Below are positions 27,701 through 37,991 of a DNA stretch of 64,000 nt, piece by piece (position 1 is the first letter of the stretch; each line of letters opens with the position of its first letter). The notes beneath the pieces are model-generated. The model did not search any database and was not told the origin of the DNA. It was given only the letters and a program-made list of their open reading frames with translations. The position numbers and the translations under genes were made by a program. This DNA comes from Chrysomallon squamiferum (Eukaryota; Mollusca; Gastropoda; Neomphalida; Peltospiridae): contig CM022666.1 in assembly GCA_012295275.1 (NCBI GenBank), positions 10,691,002-10,755,001 on the forward strand, in the 5' to 3' direction.

Positions 27701-29210
27701 CATTAATCAACCATATCTGTTTACTGAAAACTATTGTTTTAAATACTGTCCTATCTGTAGTAATAATAAAAGGCAGATACCAAAAAAACAACACAAAAAG
27801 CATCTTCAAAATTATCATAACAGATAATATAGATAACCATATTAATTCTGTTACTGTCAGATTTAACTAAGTACTTAACTGAGATGTGATACTGTTTCAG
27901 TATAGAATACTGGTTTCGCTGCATGGATCTGGATGGAGATGGGGTGATTTCTATGTACGAGATGGAATTTTTCTATGAAGAGCAGATGCAGAAGATGGAG
28001 GCAATGGGAATTGAAAAACTGCCTTTTGAAGACTGTCTCTGTCAGGTTTGTTTTCATTGACAAGTTTTAGTTTGTCTAAACCAGAACTCCTGTTTACAAA
28101 ACAGATTCTTTCCTCAGTGAACTATTTACATATTGCTACTTCTGCCACTGGTTCATGTACATAGATTTTCAAGTTTAGTTTCCTTGTAAACATTTTCAAA
28201 CTATTAAACTGTACAAAACAATATCTTTAACAAATTATTTCTTCAGAACAGAATCCACCTGTAATTAATTTAAATAGATTATCAGACTTACTTCTTTTCA
28301 TGAAGAAATTTACAGTTTGTTAATTTAACACTATCTTTAAGGAACTATTTGCAACATCCATTAACAGGTTAATTTTAAACAGATTTGTAACATATTCAAA
28401 TATTTACGTCTGTTTACCTCTAACAGCAATGTAACTTTGTTACATTGAATCACTGATTGTTAATGTATTTCTGTCCACATCTGAACTAATGTTTGTGTGA
28501 TAACAGACAGTTTGGGTCTAAATCTGTCCAGTTAGCTGTAACAGTCACTTTTCATAACACTTTTAAACACTGTGATAATCACTGTCACTCAAACTCTTCA
28601 TATAAATTTGTGGAACTTTGTTTTAGACTTACCTGTTTAGAATATTATATTATTATTAATTTGTGAATAATATGTATTTGAAAAAAAGATATTTTTCTTT
28701 TTGATCATCACTACAGATGTTGGATATGGTCAGGCCCCGTCAGCAAGGGCAGATAACTCTAAGTGATCTAAAGTCATGCAAGATGACTGATATTTTTTTT
28801 GATACATTTTTCAACTTGGATAAATTCCTTGAACATGAGCAGAGAGATCCATTTGCCAATGTTCAGGTAGGTTGTGTTGCTTTGTTTCTTCTGATTCAGT
28901 AAGATATCTTGAAATATATTAAAATTTCTGTCTCTGTTTAATTTTTCTTGTTATTAAAGTAATACTGTTTTTGGGTTTTTTTTTTTATATAGGACCCTGA
29001 GTCAAGTGGTCAGGAGATGTCAGATTGGGAAAAATATGCGGCTGAAGAATATGAGATTCTAGTAGCAGAGGAGGGAGCCAATGAACTGGAGGAAATGTGA
29101 GAATTATTTACACTTACCAGTGTGATATTACTAATATGTCACATTCAAACAAAAGTTTTTATCATGTCACTTTGAAACTGTAGTTTCACATATTTTCACA
29201 TGCATGCAAA

Positions 29211-29302
<92 letters not shown>

Positions 29303-31448
29303 TACACACAAACCACACACACGCTCACAGTAGTTTTCAGAGAGAGCGAGCTATGAAAATTGACACACAGACATACACAATATAATATACAAATATCATA
29401 ATCAGACAACCAAGATTTAATTCAAACCAATGTTACTAACTAGAAAGATATTCAAAATATCTAATACGCTATGTTAATCACTGAAAAAGAACAGAAAAAA
29501 GAATTTTCTGTATAATTTAAACATGTTTTATACAATCTACATTTGTCAAATCAAAAGTATATGATATAAACTAAATGATTCTAAATTAATATAGTTTTCA
29601 ATCCACAGTTTATCAATAATGCATCTTGCTTTCTTTTACTTTGTCTTTATTTATTTCTCTATACTGATAGTAGTGAACCACTTAATAAAAATTAGTTTTT
29701 GTTTCTAGCATCAAACAGAAATCATGTTTTTACCTAACAGGACAGATTCATTTTTTTGTGATACCTATCCTCAATACACCTGTCACTTTTCAACATTCAT
29801 AAACAAAACAAATAAATTAAAACAAGAGAGTATATCACAAGGGAGATAACTAAGAAACTGGTTTCCATATAAATTTGTCAGTTATTTTTGGTATTAAGTA
29901 TTTCTGCTACAATACTTCAAACATCACAAATACATGGCAATGTATTTTATTTAGAATTGTATTTATAACATGTTGTTTTAGCAAAATAAAATATGATACA
30001 CTAAAATATTTCTCACAGATTATAATTTGTGATAATTTATGATCTCAAAAAATAAAATAAGATAAAATAAAATTTCAAAGATATCAGATGTATATATATC
30101 CTGCAGATATTTTGCAATTGTAAATGATTACGTATCTATGTAAACAAGTTACAGGTTATAAGATACAAAATATAATATCAGCTAACATATTCACTGTCAT
30201 GTGCATGCAGCTGGTGGTGGCAGACGTGACAGACATGAAGGTATGCACTGCTAAGCTCTTAATATGTTTGTATGTTTTTATATTTTGTCTGTACAGTTTT
30301 TATATAAAATGTTTTTAACCTTTGAATGTAAACATCATGAAAAACTGTTTTTAAGGATTTGTAAGTTTATATTAACATCTTTGGTTTCTCTTCTTACAGA
30401 CATTTTTATTAAATTAAGTATATAATATTCTTGATTTTATCTGTTGTGGTTTGTTTATGTTTTGGTTATGTTTTTCTTAGTTGTTTTGATTTTACGTTTA
30501 TAATCTGATTTTAAATCTTAATCTGTGTATTTTACCAGAGTAATCTGCTTTTGATAATCTCCTTATAATTAAAATTTTGGGGAAGTAAAAATATTTAATT
30601 TGAATTTTTTTTTTTTATTTAAGCACAATAAAAATCATTGCCTATGACTGGTATATTTTTCTGTTGTTTATAATTTTACCCTGATTTTAAATGCGATTCT
30701 TTTCATATTTGTCTCAGTTTCTGTATTTCTCTTTTCTGTGAAAATATTGTTATCAAAGTGAAACCTAATATTAAATGTTGCCACCCTAAGTATAATGTAA
30801 ATTTAAATGTTCTGTGTGTATTTAAATCATGTTTACCTATGAATGCTTATCTAGTGTAGTTGTCAAAATGTAAATCAGATGTTTTTTGTTCACTTTTATA
30901 ATTTATTTACTATATTATAAATCTGTTTCTTTAAAAATATTATAGTTAATAAGTAATCAGTCTAAGAAAATAAAGAATGTAATAAACAGAGTGAAAAAAG
31001 TTAGAACAAAGGAAGACTAAGAATTTAAACAAACAAGCAAAAACAAATCATAACAGATTAATTTTGAAATAAAAAAATACCCCCTAAAAATACAAAGAAA
31101 TAAACCAACCCCACCCAAAAACAACCAAGAAGCATTCATTTACAAAAACAAAAAGAACCAAAAATGCAATAAATAAATAAATAAAAATTAAATATAATAA
31201 AATAATTATAATAATAAACAACTGAAAAACACTTTATACCCCAACTTATATTGATATTTTTATTGTATTGTCTTGTGTGATGTTGATATGTGTATACTTT
31301 CAGACACTATGAGGATGATTTTGAACCAGATGATGATGACCTAGGTGATGAGATGATTCGTCTCGGTGACCCCCCACAAAGAAAAATCAAAGTGAGCCAA
31401 AGTAAAGAAGATATTTATGACTTCAGTTCAAACAATCTTGGATTCTGA
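7825..31448 (+). CDS. PPP2R3B: PP2A regulatory subunit B'' (PPP2R3B/PPP2R3A family), 609 aa
   Basis: This is a B''-class regulatory subunit that directs the protein phosphatase 2A core to substrates in a Ca2+-dependent way. Thirteen exons: 7825-8121, 20311-20637, 21931-22034, 22676-22778, 25901-25975, 26195-26281, 26604-26760, 27219-27267, 27475-27561, 27901-28045, 28717-28866, 28993-29096 and 31304-31448. All junctions are GT-AG and in phase, giving 609 aa plus TGA. The N-terminus ([18 protein letters not shown]) matches the PPP2R3B form. [11 protein letters not shown] opens the conserved core, with [17 protein letters not shown] and NRSWSGRIT further on. Two EF-hand loops are visible: residues 365-376 ([12 protein letters not shown]) and 438-449 ([12 protein letters not shown]); the second is canonical. 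[15 protein letters not shown] and an acidic tail ending in [10 protein letters not shown] follow. Exon 12 must be spliced at AAT|GTGAG, because TGA follows directly. The order is conserved, the length fits the family, and I see no break. Confidence 0.95.
8122..10853. other. PPP2R3 intron 1, first part
   Basis: AT-rich intronic DNA with AATAAA-like words, short A-rich runs at 10380-10560 and no supported gene. The short frames near 9882-10162 lack splice context or recognisable motifs. Confidence 0.6.
10862..11045. mobile_element. hAT-type MITE, 184 bp, with 8-bp target-site duplication
   Basis: The left end reads CAGTACTTCCCAGTGG and the right end reads TTTTAAAACCACTG, whose complement begins CAGTGGTTTTAAAA. 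Both resemble the hAT terminal inverted repeat CAGTGGTTCTCAA. The flanks are ATCTTGAG (10854-10861) and ATCTAGAG (11046-11053), an 8-bp duplication with 7 of 8 bases matching, the length typical of hAT insertions. The interior has no ORF, so the element is non-autonomous. The single TSD mismatch and imperfect ends suggest an old insertion. Confidence 0.7.
11757..12175 (+). pseudogene. Decayed hAT-derived GTF2IRD2-like transposase relic
   Basis: The plus strand reads KKIKVD, then a 4-bp AGAT duplication breaks the frame, then [29 protein letters not shown], and [20 protein letters not shown]. After two stops the same frame resumes with [21 protein letters not shown] and TVTRRIEDI. These blocks, in this order, are the N-terminal part of the GTF2IRD2-like / SCAND3-like family of hAT-derived proteins as I recall it. 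Part of the BED-like zinc finger between TEIGE and MFKDYN seems deleted. No catalytic DDE region was recognised downstream. A segment near 11490-11555 may belong to the same element's 5' leader. It lies inside intron 1 of PPP2R3 in the sense orientation and is clearly non-functional. Confidence 0.75.
12176..15724. other. PPP2R3 intron 1, middle part, without genes
   Basis: AT-rich DNA containing a (TA)n run at 13064-13095, an A-rich run near 15120-15145 and many T-runs. I see no ORF with coding character and no mobile element that I can name. Confidence 0.6.
15725..16110. repeat. AT-rich tandem array, unit about 40-47 bp
   Basis: About eight imperfect copies of a unit built from AAATTGTGATATATTGTATA followed by AAACTACATAATAAAA. 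Copies differ by small deletions and G/A substitutions. The array lies in intron 1 of PPP2R3, about 0.7 kb before the alternative exon. Confidence 0.85.
16370..16801 (+). promoter_or_regulatory. Possible alternative promoter/leader of PPP2R3
   Basis: The block at 16370-16600 is noticeably less AT-rich than its surroundings and holds C/T-rich words. It directly precedes the alternative coding exon at 16802. An in-frame TGA at 16790-16792 closes the frame upstream. This fits the leader of an internal first exon, but no TATA box or initiator stands out. Confidence 0.3.
16802..17293 (+). CDS. PPP2R3B: Alternative N-terminal coding exon of PPP2R3 (164 codons)
   Basis: An open frame runs from ATG at 16802 to a CAG|GTATAC donor at 17293/17294. 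It ends in phase 0, exactly the phase needed to join the exon at 20311. Splicing would give a 674-aa protein with a different N-terminus in place of the 99 residues of the 7825 exon. The sequence has a Cys-containing first half ([16 protein letters not shown]) and a basic stretch ([11 protein letters not shown]). Its second half is a degenerate repeat of 11-15 residues seen as [20 protein letters not shown] and [11 protein letters not shown] do not recognise the domain. It could instead be an internal cassette exon using the AG at 16806-16807, which is also phase 0 but has a poor pyrimidine tract. Alternative first exons are established for vertebrate PPP2R3A (PR72/PR130). Confidence 0.5.
18148..18218. 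repeat. (CT)n microsatellite
   Basis: About 70 bases of perfect CT repeat on the plus strand. Confidence 0.95.
18600..18760. repeat. (AC)n, (ATT)n and (ATTT)n microsatellites
   Basis: (AC)n at 18600-18645, (ATT)n at about 18690-18727 and (ATTT)/(TATA)-rich sequence to about 18760, separated by short unique DNA. Confidence 0.9.
23140..25845. repeat. 45-bp minisatellite array of about 2.7 kb in a PPP2R3 intron
   Basis: Roughly 60 tandem units of 45 bp, built from GTCAGTGCTGTTGTTAATCA then TAGTGATAGTGGTACTGTTA then ACAGT. Each complete unit carries the palindrome GTTAAC. The array fills the intron between the exons ending at 22778 and starting at 25901. Variant units containing GTTAGAATG recur at 23493, 24032 and 25276 (and GTTAGCATG at 25013), so a higher-order period of about 539 bp is present in part. 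From about 25430 the units shorten to about 27 bp. Because 45 is a multiple of three and the unit lacks stops in three of six frames, long periodic reading frames appear on both strands. I treat these as artefacts. Confidence 0.95.
26768..26960. repeat. Degenerate GAATGAATAA-type repeat after exon 7
   Basis: Loose tandem repetition of GAATGAATAA-like words starts just after the donor at 26761. It is too diverged to define a unit length. Confidence 0.5.
29097..31303. other. PPP2R3 last intron
   Basis: AT-rich intron of 2.2 kb. It contains a (CT)n tract at 29217-29287 that passes into (AC)n to about 29310, and A-rich sequence at 31020-31230. No gene was recognised. Confidence 0.7.
29217..29310. 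repeat. (CT)n-(AC)n compound microsatellite
   Basis: About 70 bases of CT repeat followed by about 20 bases of AC repeat in the last PPP2R3 intron. Confidence 0.95.
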
Positions 31449-32391
31449 TTTGCCAAAGGAAAGAGTTTGGAAGGTGCTTCCCTGTATGTTTATAATGATC
31501 AAGTCTGGATGATGAAGATATGGTCAGATGATGGAAGTTTTTCAAGTGATAGAATATATTCATGATGATCAGTTATTCTGAGAATGATGAGTACATGTTC
31601 TAAATGATGAAAGGATATTTGGGATGAAGGAATAGTTGAGAATGACAGAAAAATATTCACGATTACTAAATGTTTTCTTGATGATGAAAATGTATCATTG
31701 GTGATAAAAATATATTTAGAATGATGAAAATATGTCCACAGCAATGAATATATAAATTAAAGATGATGAAAATTTTTTGAGGAGTATGAAAATATTAGAT
31801 GATGGTGAAAATTATTTATGATTATGATAGATTACTGGTGCTGTCTATCAAAAGTTAACAATAGTATGTAAATATGTCGCTGTGTGAAACAATCATTTTT
31901 ATATAAAATCTACAAAAACCTTCTTTACAAAGAGTAGGGGTATTAAACTAGCCTGTGAACACAGATATAGTACTTTACTAACCAAGCAAAAATTTCCTGA
32001 CTTCGTTCATTCTTACTCTGCAGTTTCACCCACTTACACCAGTGAATATTAAAATATCCACAGCTACATAAACAGGACTACTACAGTGTGTGATTTTTAT
32101 AATTACTGCATTAAAAAGACACTGGCCAATGAAACTCACTGTAGTTTAAAAAGTCAGTCTACAAAACCGTGTAGAACTTATTATGCCATATTGTGAATAT
32201 TAAAACCACAACTGCTGGTTACGACTACTTTAGCATGCAGCTCTGTGAAGATTCTTGCTTTTAACTAATTCACAGACTTTCACATTAACAGTATTTTCTG
32301 ATGATGTTATTTGTAAATGTCCTGTTTTTATTGACTATAATCTTAAACATGTTGTCTATGAAAGTCACAAATTCAATATTTTGTCTCAGTG
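31449..32391 (+). other. PPP2R3 3' UTR with GATGAAAATAT-like repeats
   Basis: The sequence after the stop codon contains a degenerate GATGATGAAAATAT-type repeat at about 31500-31830, then AT-rich DNA. The polyadenylation site cannot be fixed because AATAAA is frequent. Confidence 0.5.
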
Positions 32392-32910
32392 ATAATGAAA
32401 ACTGAATTCTTAGTGTGATGATAAATTAATGTTAAGTACTGAATTGTTAATGATACAATAAATACTGAATTGATGCATTATTGTCAAATTTAAGATAAGA
32501 TTGAATTATTAATGTGAGGATGAATACTGAATTGTTCATGTGAATAAAATTAAATTATTAAAATAAAGATAAATACTGAACTGTTTATGTGAAAATAAAG
32601 GCTGATTTGCTAAAGTAAAAGTAAATAAATTATTTTTTAAATAAAAAATAATACTGCATTGTTAATATAATTAAAGAAAATTGTAAATGTTAAAAAAATA
32701 CTGAATTGTAAAGATAAATAGTGCATTGTTAACGTAGACAAATTCTAAACTGCTAATGTAAAAATAAATACTGAATTGTTTATGTAAAAATAAATACTGG
32801 ATTGTTTATGTAAAAATAAATACTGAATTGTTTATGTAAAAATAAATACTGGATTGTTTATGTAAAAATAAATACTGAATTGTTAATAAAAATAAAACTA
32901 TATGTAAAGA
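32392..32910. repeat. AT-rich minisatellite, unit about 26 bp
   Basis: Tandem copies of AAATACTGAATTGTTTATGT plus TAAAAATA-like sequence. The most regular copies lie at 32755-32885 and degenerate copies at both ends. It is downstream of PPP2R3, possibly within its 3' UTR. Confidence 0.85.
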
Positions 32911-33661
32911 CAAAATGAACTGTTAATGTGCATAAAGAAGATAATCTGACTTCAGTGTCAAGAATTACTAATAAGATAATTATTTAATTAAAAATGTAGA
33001 CATTGAGATAAATATTAATATGAAAAAATAAAGATAAATACTGAGCATGTTAAATGTTGATGATAAGAAACATTTCACAAAGACATTAGAGTTAGTGCTA
33101 TCTGTGTTAAATAAGTAGATATTTTTATACAAAAGAGGCCTTTTGAATAATGTTCTCTATGTTACTCGCGCTTTTTGGTTACAATTTGTCTGAAATATTG
33201 AGTATCCTGCCTATAAGATGTATAATCAAAAGTCATTAAAACATACTTTACTACATATTCAAAGCTAGCTGAAATCTCACATCACTGAGATAGAAAAACA
33301 AAAATTTACCCTCCACACTGTTAATCTTCCCTCCATCCTCAACCCATCCCTCCACAATCACCCGTCCACATCATCTCTACACCATGAAACCACTCGTGTG
33401 TGGTTTTTTTATGGTATATAGATTTATATATGAAGTAAACCATGTTGTTTCTTTCCTTTTTTCTTTAAATTATTTTATTTAAATGGCAGTATTTTGTATA
33501 AAACTAGTGTATTTATTATTTGTGTAAAACAAACATTATACTTAATGTGTATTTTTTATACATACATGTTGTACATATTTTTATTGTAGTAAAGTATATT
33601 TTCTTGATTTCACAAATCTTTTTCTATTTTGTTCTTGTCACTATTGAAAACATTTATACCA

Positions 33662-33692
<31 letters not shown>

Positions 33693-35378
33693 TTAAGTAA
33701 TAGGGTCTGCAAAATAACAGATTAGTGATTTTTCCAGATACAGGAGTGAATAGATTTGAATGCTTTAAATTCAACAATTCATCATCTCATTCTGGCTTTG
33801 AAGTTGTCATGGTGCCAATACTTAAAATGCTCGTTATAATGTCTAGGCATTTAAAAATTCTATGGCAAGGATTGGTCAATTTTAAATTGGGACAGTAAAA
33901 TATCTATCCGCTAGATAAATAACATGACATCAAGAGTACGGTTTGAGTTATTTATGTACAGAACATAACAAGATAAATAAAACTAGATTTATATATATAT
34001 ATATACTGATAATAAAGCTTAAAAGTATGCACGTAATTTATTTTGAAAGCTCCACGTTAACAGTTGTGTAGTAATACGGCTACCCAGTGGTAAAAACGTA
34101 ATGGATTGTACCATGATAATAGTAACACAGATGTATAATACAGCTGCACCGAGAATTTAGGTCACGTTCCAGAACATATCTGTGTAACGACATCGTTAAC
34201 ATGTCGCTGATAAATTTTCATGATCTCAAAGTTGTCTTTACAAACATCGTTATGAATAGATCCAAAGTGATTTTTAGTTATATTTCCGATGTGTTTGAAA
34301 TCAGATGAACAGTTTAGATCGATAATTATGTCCCCTTTTGTTCGATATCGTAAATATCGGTAAAATGTCTATAACTTACGACCGCAGGAACATGAAATTT
34401 GGACTGTTTTGTTCTACTTAAATTCTGCATATGCTCATATATAGTGTTGGACATTATTTTAAGATGCATTTTGTAAAATCAAGTAAACTGTTTGAAAAAA
34501 AGCTGACTTATTGGACTTTTTTTCCATGATATACCGCCAGACGTTTTCTGTCAGTTTAAAGTATCTTCAACTTACTTTTTTCCTTAAGTGAGATATCCGT
34601 TAAAATCGTTAAATCAATGTTTTTTGCAGTTTATTAGTTCGAAAATTTTTTATTTTTATAAGACTGCATCCATTTTTCTACGGGGCGATAACAAATGATA
34701 TCTCAGACTGCGAGGACCTCGATGAATTCGCTACACTCGCTGGCGGGGACACAGCTCATATCTTAATTAAACAAACAATTAAACAAATACAAAATACAAA
34801 TTTCTTAAAATTATTATTAAAATTAAATAAAATGAAATAAATAATTCATGAAAATCTGCCAGTGACATTTCAAATTCCTCTAATAGGGGTCTTGGGTTTC
34901 TTCTTACAGCGTTTGTACGACTAAATGGTTCGCAAAAATGCGATCTCAAAGATGACCGATCTAAAGGAATTTAAAGCGAGAATCTGGCAGAGAACCAGTG
35001 ATATCCATCCAACTGTCCAGTCTTAGCTGTCCACCTTTCATTAGTTTATATTAGTTTAAATGACGCTGGCTTTGTTCAGTACATGGTAACAATGAAAGTC
35101 ATTTATAATTTGAGCATAATTCAGTTCATTCAAGAAATTTTTTAAATTAAAATTTTTAATTTAATTTAATTTTAACTAATTCATTTTTTTTTTAGTTATG
35201 TTATTTCCAAAGTAAATGACGTGTGTTTAATTATATAATTAATAAAACAGTTTAATATGTGCCAGCATGTTTTTTGCTGTAAAAAACCTCCTGCGGATAT
35301 TTAAAATAACTAGTTTTATTTTGTATCATTTAAAACAGTCCTACAGTTCACTTTTAGCACGTTAAATACTATTTGTTT
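32911..35378. other. Intergenic DNA between PPP2R3 and the ankyrin relic
   Basis: Mostly AT-rich. It holds a (GT)n run at 33662-33689 and a (TA)n run at about 33990-34006. The less AT-rich blocks at about 34310-34400 and 34680-34760 could be old repeats that I cannot name. A weak transposase-like frame at 34880-35060 is discussed under rejected items. Confidence 0.5.
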
Positions 35379-37185
35379 TTACACATTTATTATTTCTAAT
35401 GTCGACATGAATTTTATCACTTTCTCGGATCTTCGTGATTCTGTAAATACTTTTACTACATCTTTGTAATTTTCTGCTAAGTTGATAGGTGTTTTGCCGT
35501 CGTTGTTCACAACTTTCACGTCAGCGCCAGACTGCACTAACATTTTTACGACGTCTAGACAGCCTTTGGTAGTAGCATGGTGCAAGACGGTGTTGTTTTG
35601 TGAAACTGATTGCCACGTCGGCACCTTGATCCCGGAGGTAACAGAATACTCGAATGTCACAGATGAAGAGCAGTCTCTCCTTTATTATTGTCCGCCTCGA
35701 GTTCAAATCCTCGGTTTATCAAAGAATTCACAACTTCAAAAGAACCGTTCTTAGCAGCGAAGTGTAGAAGATAGAAGAGAGTGTTTTTTCTTTATCTTTA
35801 ACATCGATGCTAGTTCTCTGCTTCAGTAGATAATAAGAACATTTAACAAAATCAGATGTAGCTAAATGAAGAGGTGTTTCTCCGTTGTTGTTCACAGCGT
35901 TCACGTGCAGTCCTTTTTTTTATTAACATCTTCACAACACCAATACTGCCGAATTCTGCAGCGCTGTGTAAAACTGTGTTGCCGTCAACGTCTCTCATGT
36001 TAACGTCGGCGCCTTGTCTCAGTAAATATCTGAAAATATCAATATTATCTGTGGAGACTGGCACTGGTGTTGTTCCGTGAAAGCATTCACGTGAAAGTGA
36101 CCGAAGCCAGCAGCATAGTGCAATAGTGACGACTTATCGCTGTCCGTTACATTGAAAGTAAAAACGTTTCTGTCATGTTTTTCACACTGCAGTGACCATA
36201 TTTGTTACACAGGTTGAGTTGTGCACCTCGCCTTGTCAAAACTTTCACTGCTTCCATACACCTGCGATCGGCGGCAAAGCTTAAAACAGAGTTATTCTCT
36301 TCGTCTTTGATATTGTAATCAGCATCGTGTTCCAATAGGTGTGTGAACAATGGAGAGGGTTGAGTCCATTTTTGTTGACTGCGTTCAAGTCAGTACCTGA
36401 ATGAACAACACGTTTGACAATGTCTAAACATCCACTGTCCATGGCAAAATGCAGGGTGGTAGAGTTAATGACATCTCTCACACTGAGGTGCGCACCTTGA
36501 TCCAACTGATAGGAAAACACTTCAGCATTACCGGTCCTTCAATGGAGTGCAGTTTGTTTTCTATCACAACCTTTTTTTAGCACAACCTTTTTTGGCGGCA
36601 GGATGCAGAACGCTGCAGTTGTCATTATCAGTTAATCTGTGATTTTCCCATCTCTCTAGTAAATAGAAAACTACTCTGATGTTATCAACAGAATAGAAAA
36701 GCGGTGATTGGCCGTTCTGGTTTCTCACATTCAGTTCAGCTCCGTGTGATATTAGAGCTTTTATCACATCTAGATATCCTTTTTCAGTAGCATAAGGCAA
36801 AGCCGTGTCACAGTTAATATCCTCGATGTTTGGATCTGCTCCGTGCAGCAGTAAAAACGAAACTCTCTCTGTAACTGGTTGATGGTCTCGTGAACAAGCG
36901 TTGTGAAGCGCAGTTTTACCCTCGTTATCAATAGCATTGTTTACCGCACCTTTCTCCACTAATACTTTTACATCTTCCAAACATCCTTTGTCCGCAGCAA
37001 CGTGTAGGATTGTTTGATTACGTTTAACTTTGATATTTGTATTAACTCCATTTTTCAGTAATTAGGAAACAATGTCCGCGTGAGAGACAGCGATGCAAAG
37101 TGGGGTGTCCCCGTTATCCCTGACTGAATTAACATCACAACCTTTTTCAACGAGAGCCTGCGCGATTTCTAAATTTGTTGCTATG
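35379..37185 (-). pseudogene. Ankyrin-repeat pseudogene (about 13 repeats, several frameshifts and stops)
   Basis: Reading the minus strand from 37185 downward gives consecutive ankyrin repeats of about 33 residues, for example NLEIAQALVEKGCDVN, TILHVAADKGCLEDVKVLVE, DVIKALISHGAELNVRNQNG, LLRQGADVNMRDVDGNTVLH and LDVVKMLVQSGADVKVVNND. The frame is interrupted by an in-frame TAA near 37063 and by several indels (near 36570, 36370, 36100, 35920 and 35680-35750). No splice sites explain these breaks, so the gene is dead or badly decayed. No introns are visible across 1.8 kb. The last segment ends with a stop at 35379. Its upstream edge is the boundary of the segmental duplication at about 37179. 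Ankyrin arrays normally mediate protein binding; no specific partner can be read from this sequence. It may be the C-terminal half of an nSTAND3-ankyrin protein (see 44202-44468). Confidence 0.85.
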
Positions 37186-37917
37186 TTTGGCAATCAGAAT
37201 ATTATACTGACTGTTTGTACTTTATGGAGATGAGAGTAAATGCATGGCCATTTTGTTATGATTATTTTCAAACATATCATGCTTTGAAAAGACACTGCTA
37301 TATTTAAAATAAACTCGTTGACAAAACCATATATAATGCGCAATTTCACTGGTTTAATGTAGGCCATGTTTAATGTAACAAACCACTATCGCTTCGTGTT
37401 AGGTCATTTGATTGGATATTTATTTATTTATTATTTTACTGGATTCTAATAACCTTAAAATTTCTTATAGTTATCTTCCTTTTAAAGAGACATCCTTTGA
37501 TCACAATATTTGTTTCTATAAAGCTGACCAAACTGACCAAAATCAGAGGAACATAAAACTTCAATTACGCAGTTGATATTTCAAGTTATCAACATAACTT
37601 TCATATAATTATGGCTTAATTTTAATTTTGGGATTTTCAGTTTTCTTTTCTGTCTTTATTTTCTTTTTCTTTTTCTTTATTTATTATTACTTTCTTTTTT
37701 AATAGTGTTTTGGAGATTTGTACTAAAGTGTGAAATATTGTGAAAGATTAGTATGAACGATTTGTACTGAAGTGCGAAAAAGCATTTTTACAGTATTGTC
37801 AAATTTTGTTTGGGATTTTTAAAATTTATTTTATCTTATTTTAAATTTTAGGTGCATGTCAAATTGACAAACTAGATACCCTGAATTAAAGCCATTGTAT
37901 TACTTTCTAGACAGTTG

Positions 37918-37936
37918 TGACGTCATTTATTGACGT
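37918..37936. promoter_or_regulatory. Palindromic CRE-like site plus half site upstream of CAP copy 1
   Basis: TGACGTCA at 37918-37925 followed by TGACGT at 37931-37936, 56-74 bp before the start codon at 37992. This is the consensus for CREB/ATF-type bZIP factors and is kept in the duplicate copy. Function is inferred. Confidence 0.45.
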
Positions 37937-37991
37937 AAACATTACCCGTTACTCGCAAAATAATTGTAAAAAAAAGTAATAAAAAGCAAGA

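Noticed and set aside
34880-35060. A plus-strand frame with LGFFLQRLYD and MTDLKEFKARIWQRTSDIHP, reminiscent of the end of a mariner-type DDE transposase.
   Set aside because: The resemblance is short and the frame is broken by stops. I could not identify a catalytic residue or terminal repeats. A tblastn search would decide it.
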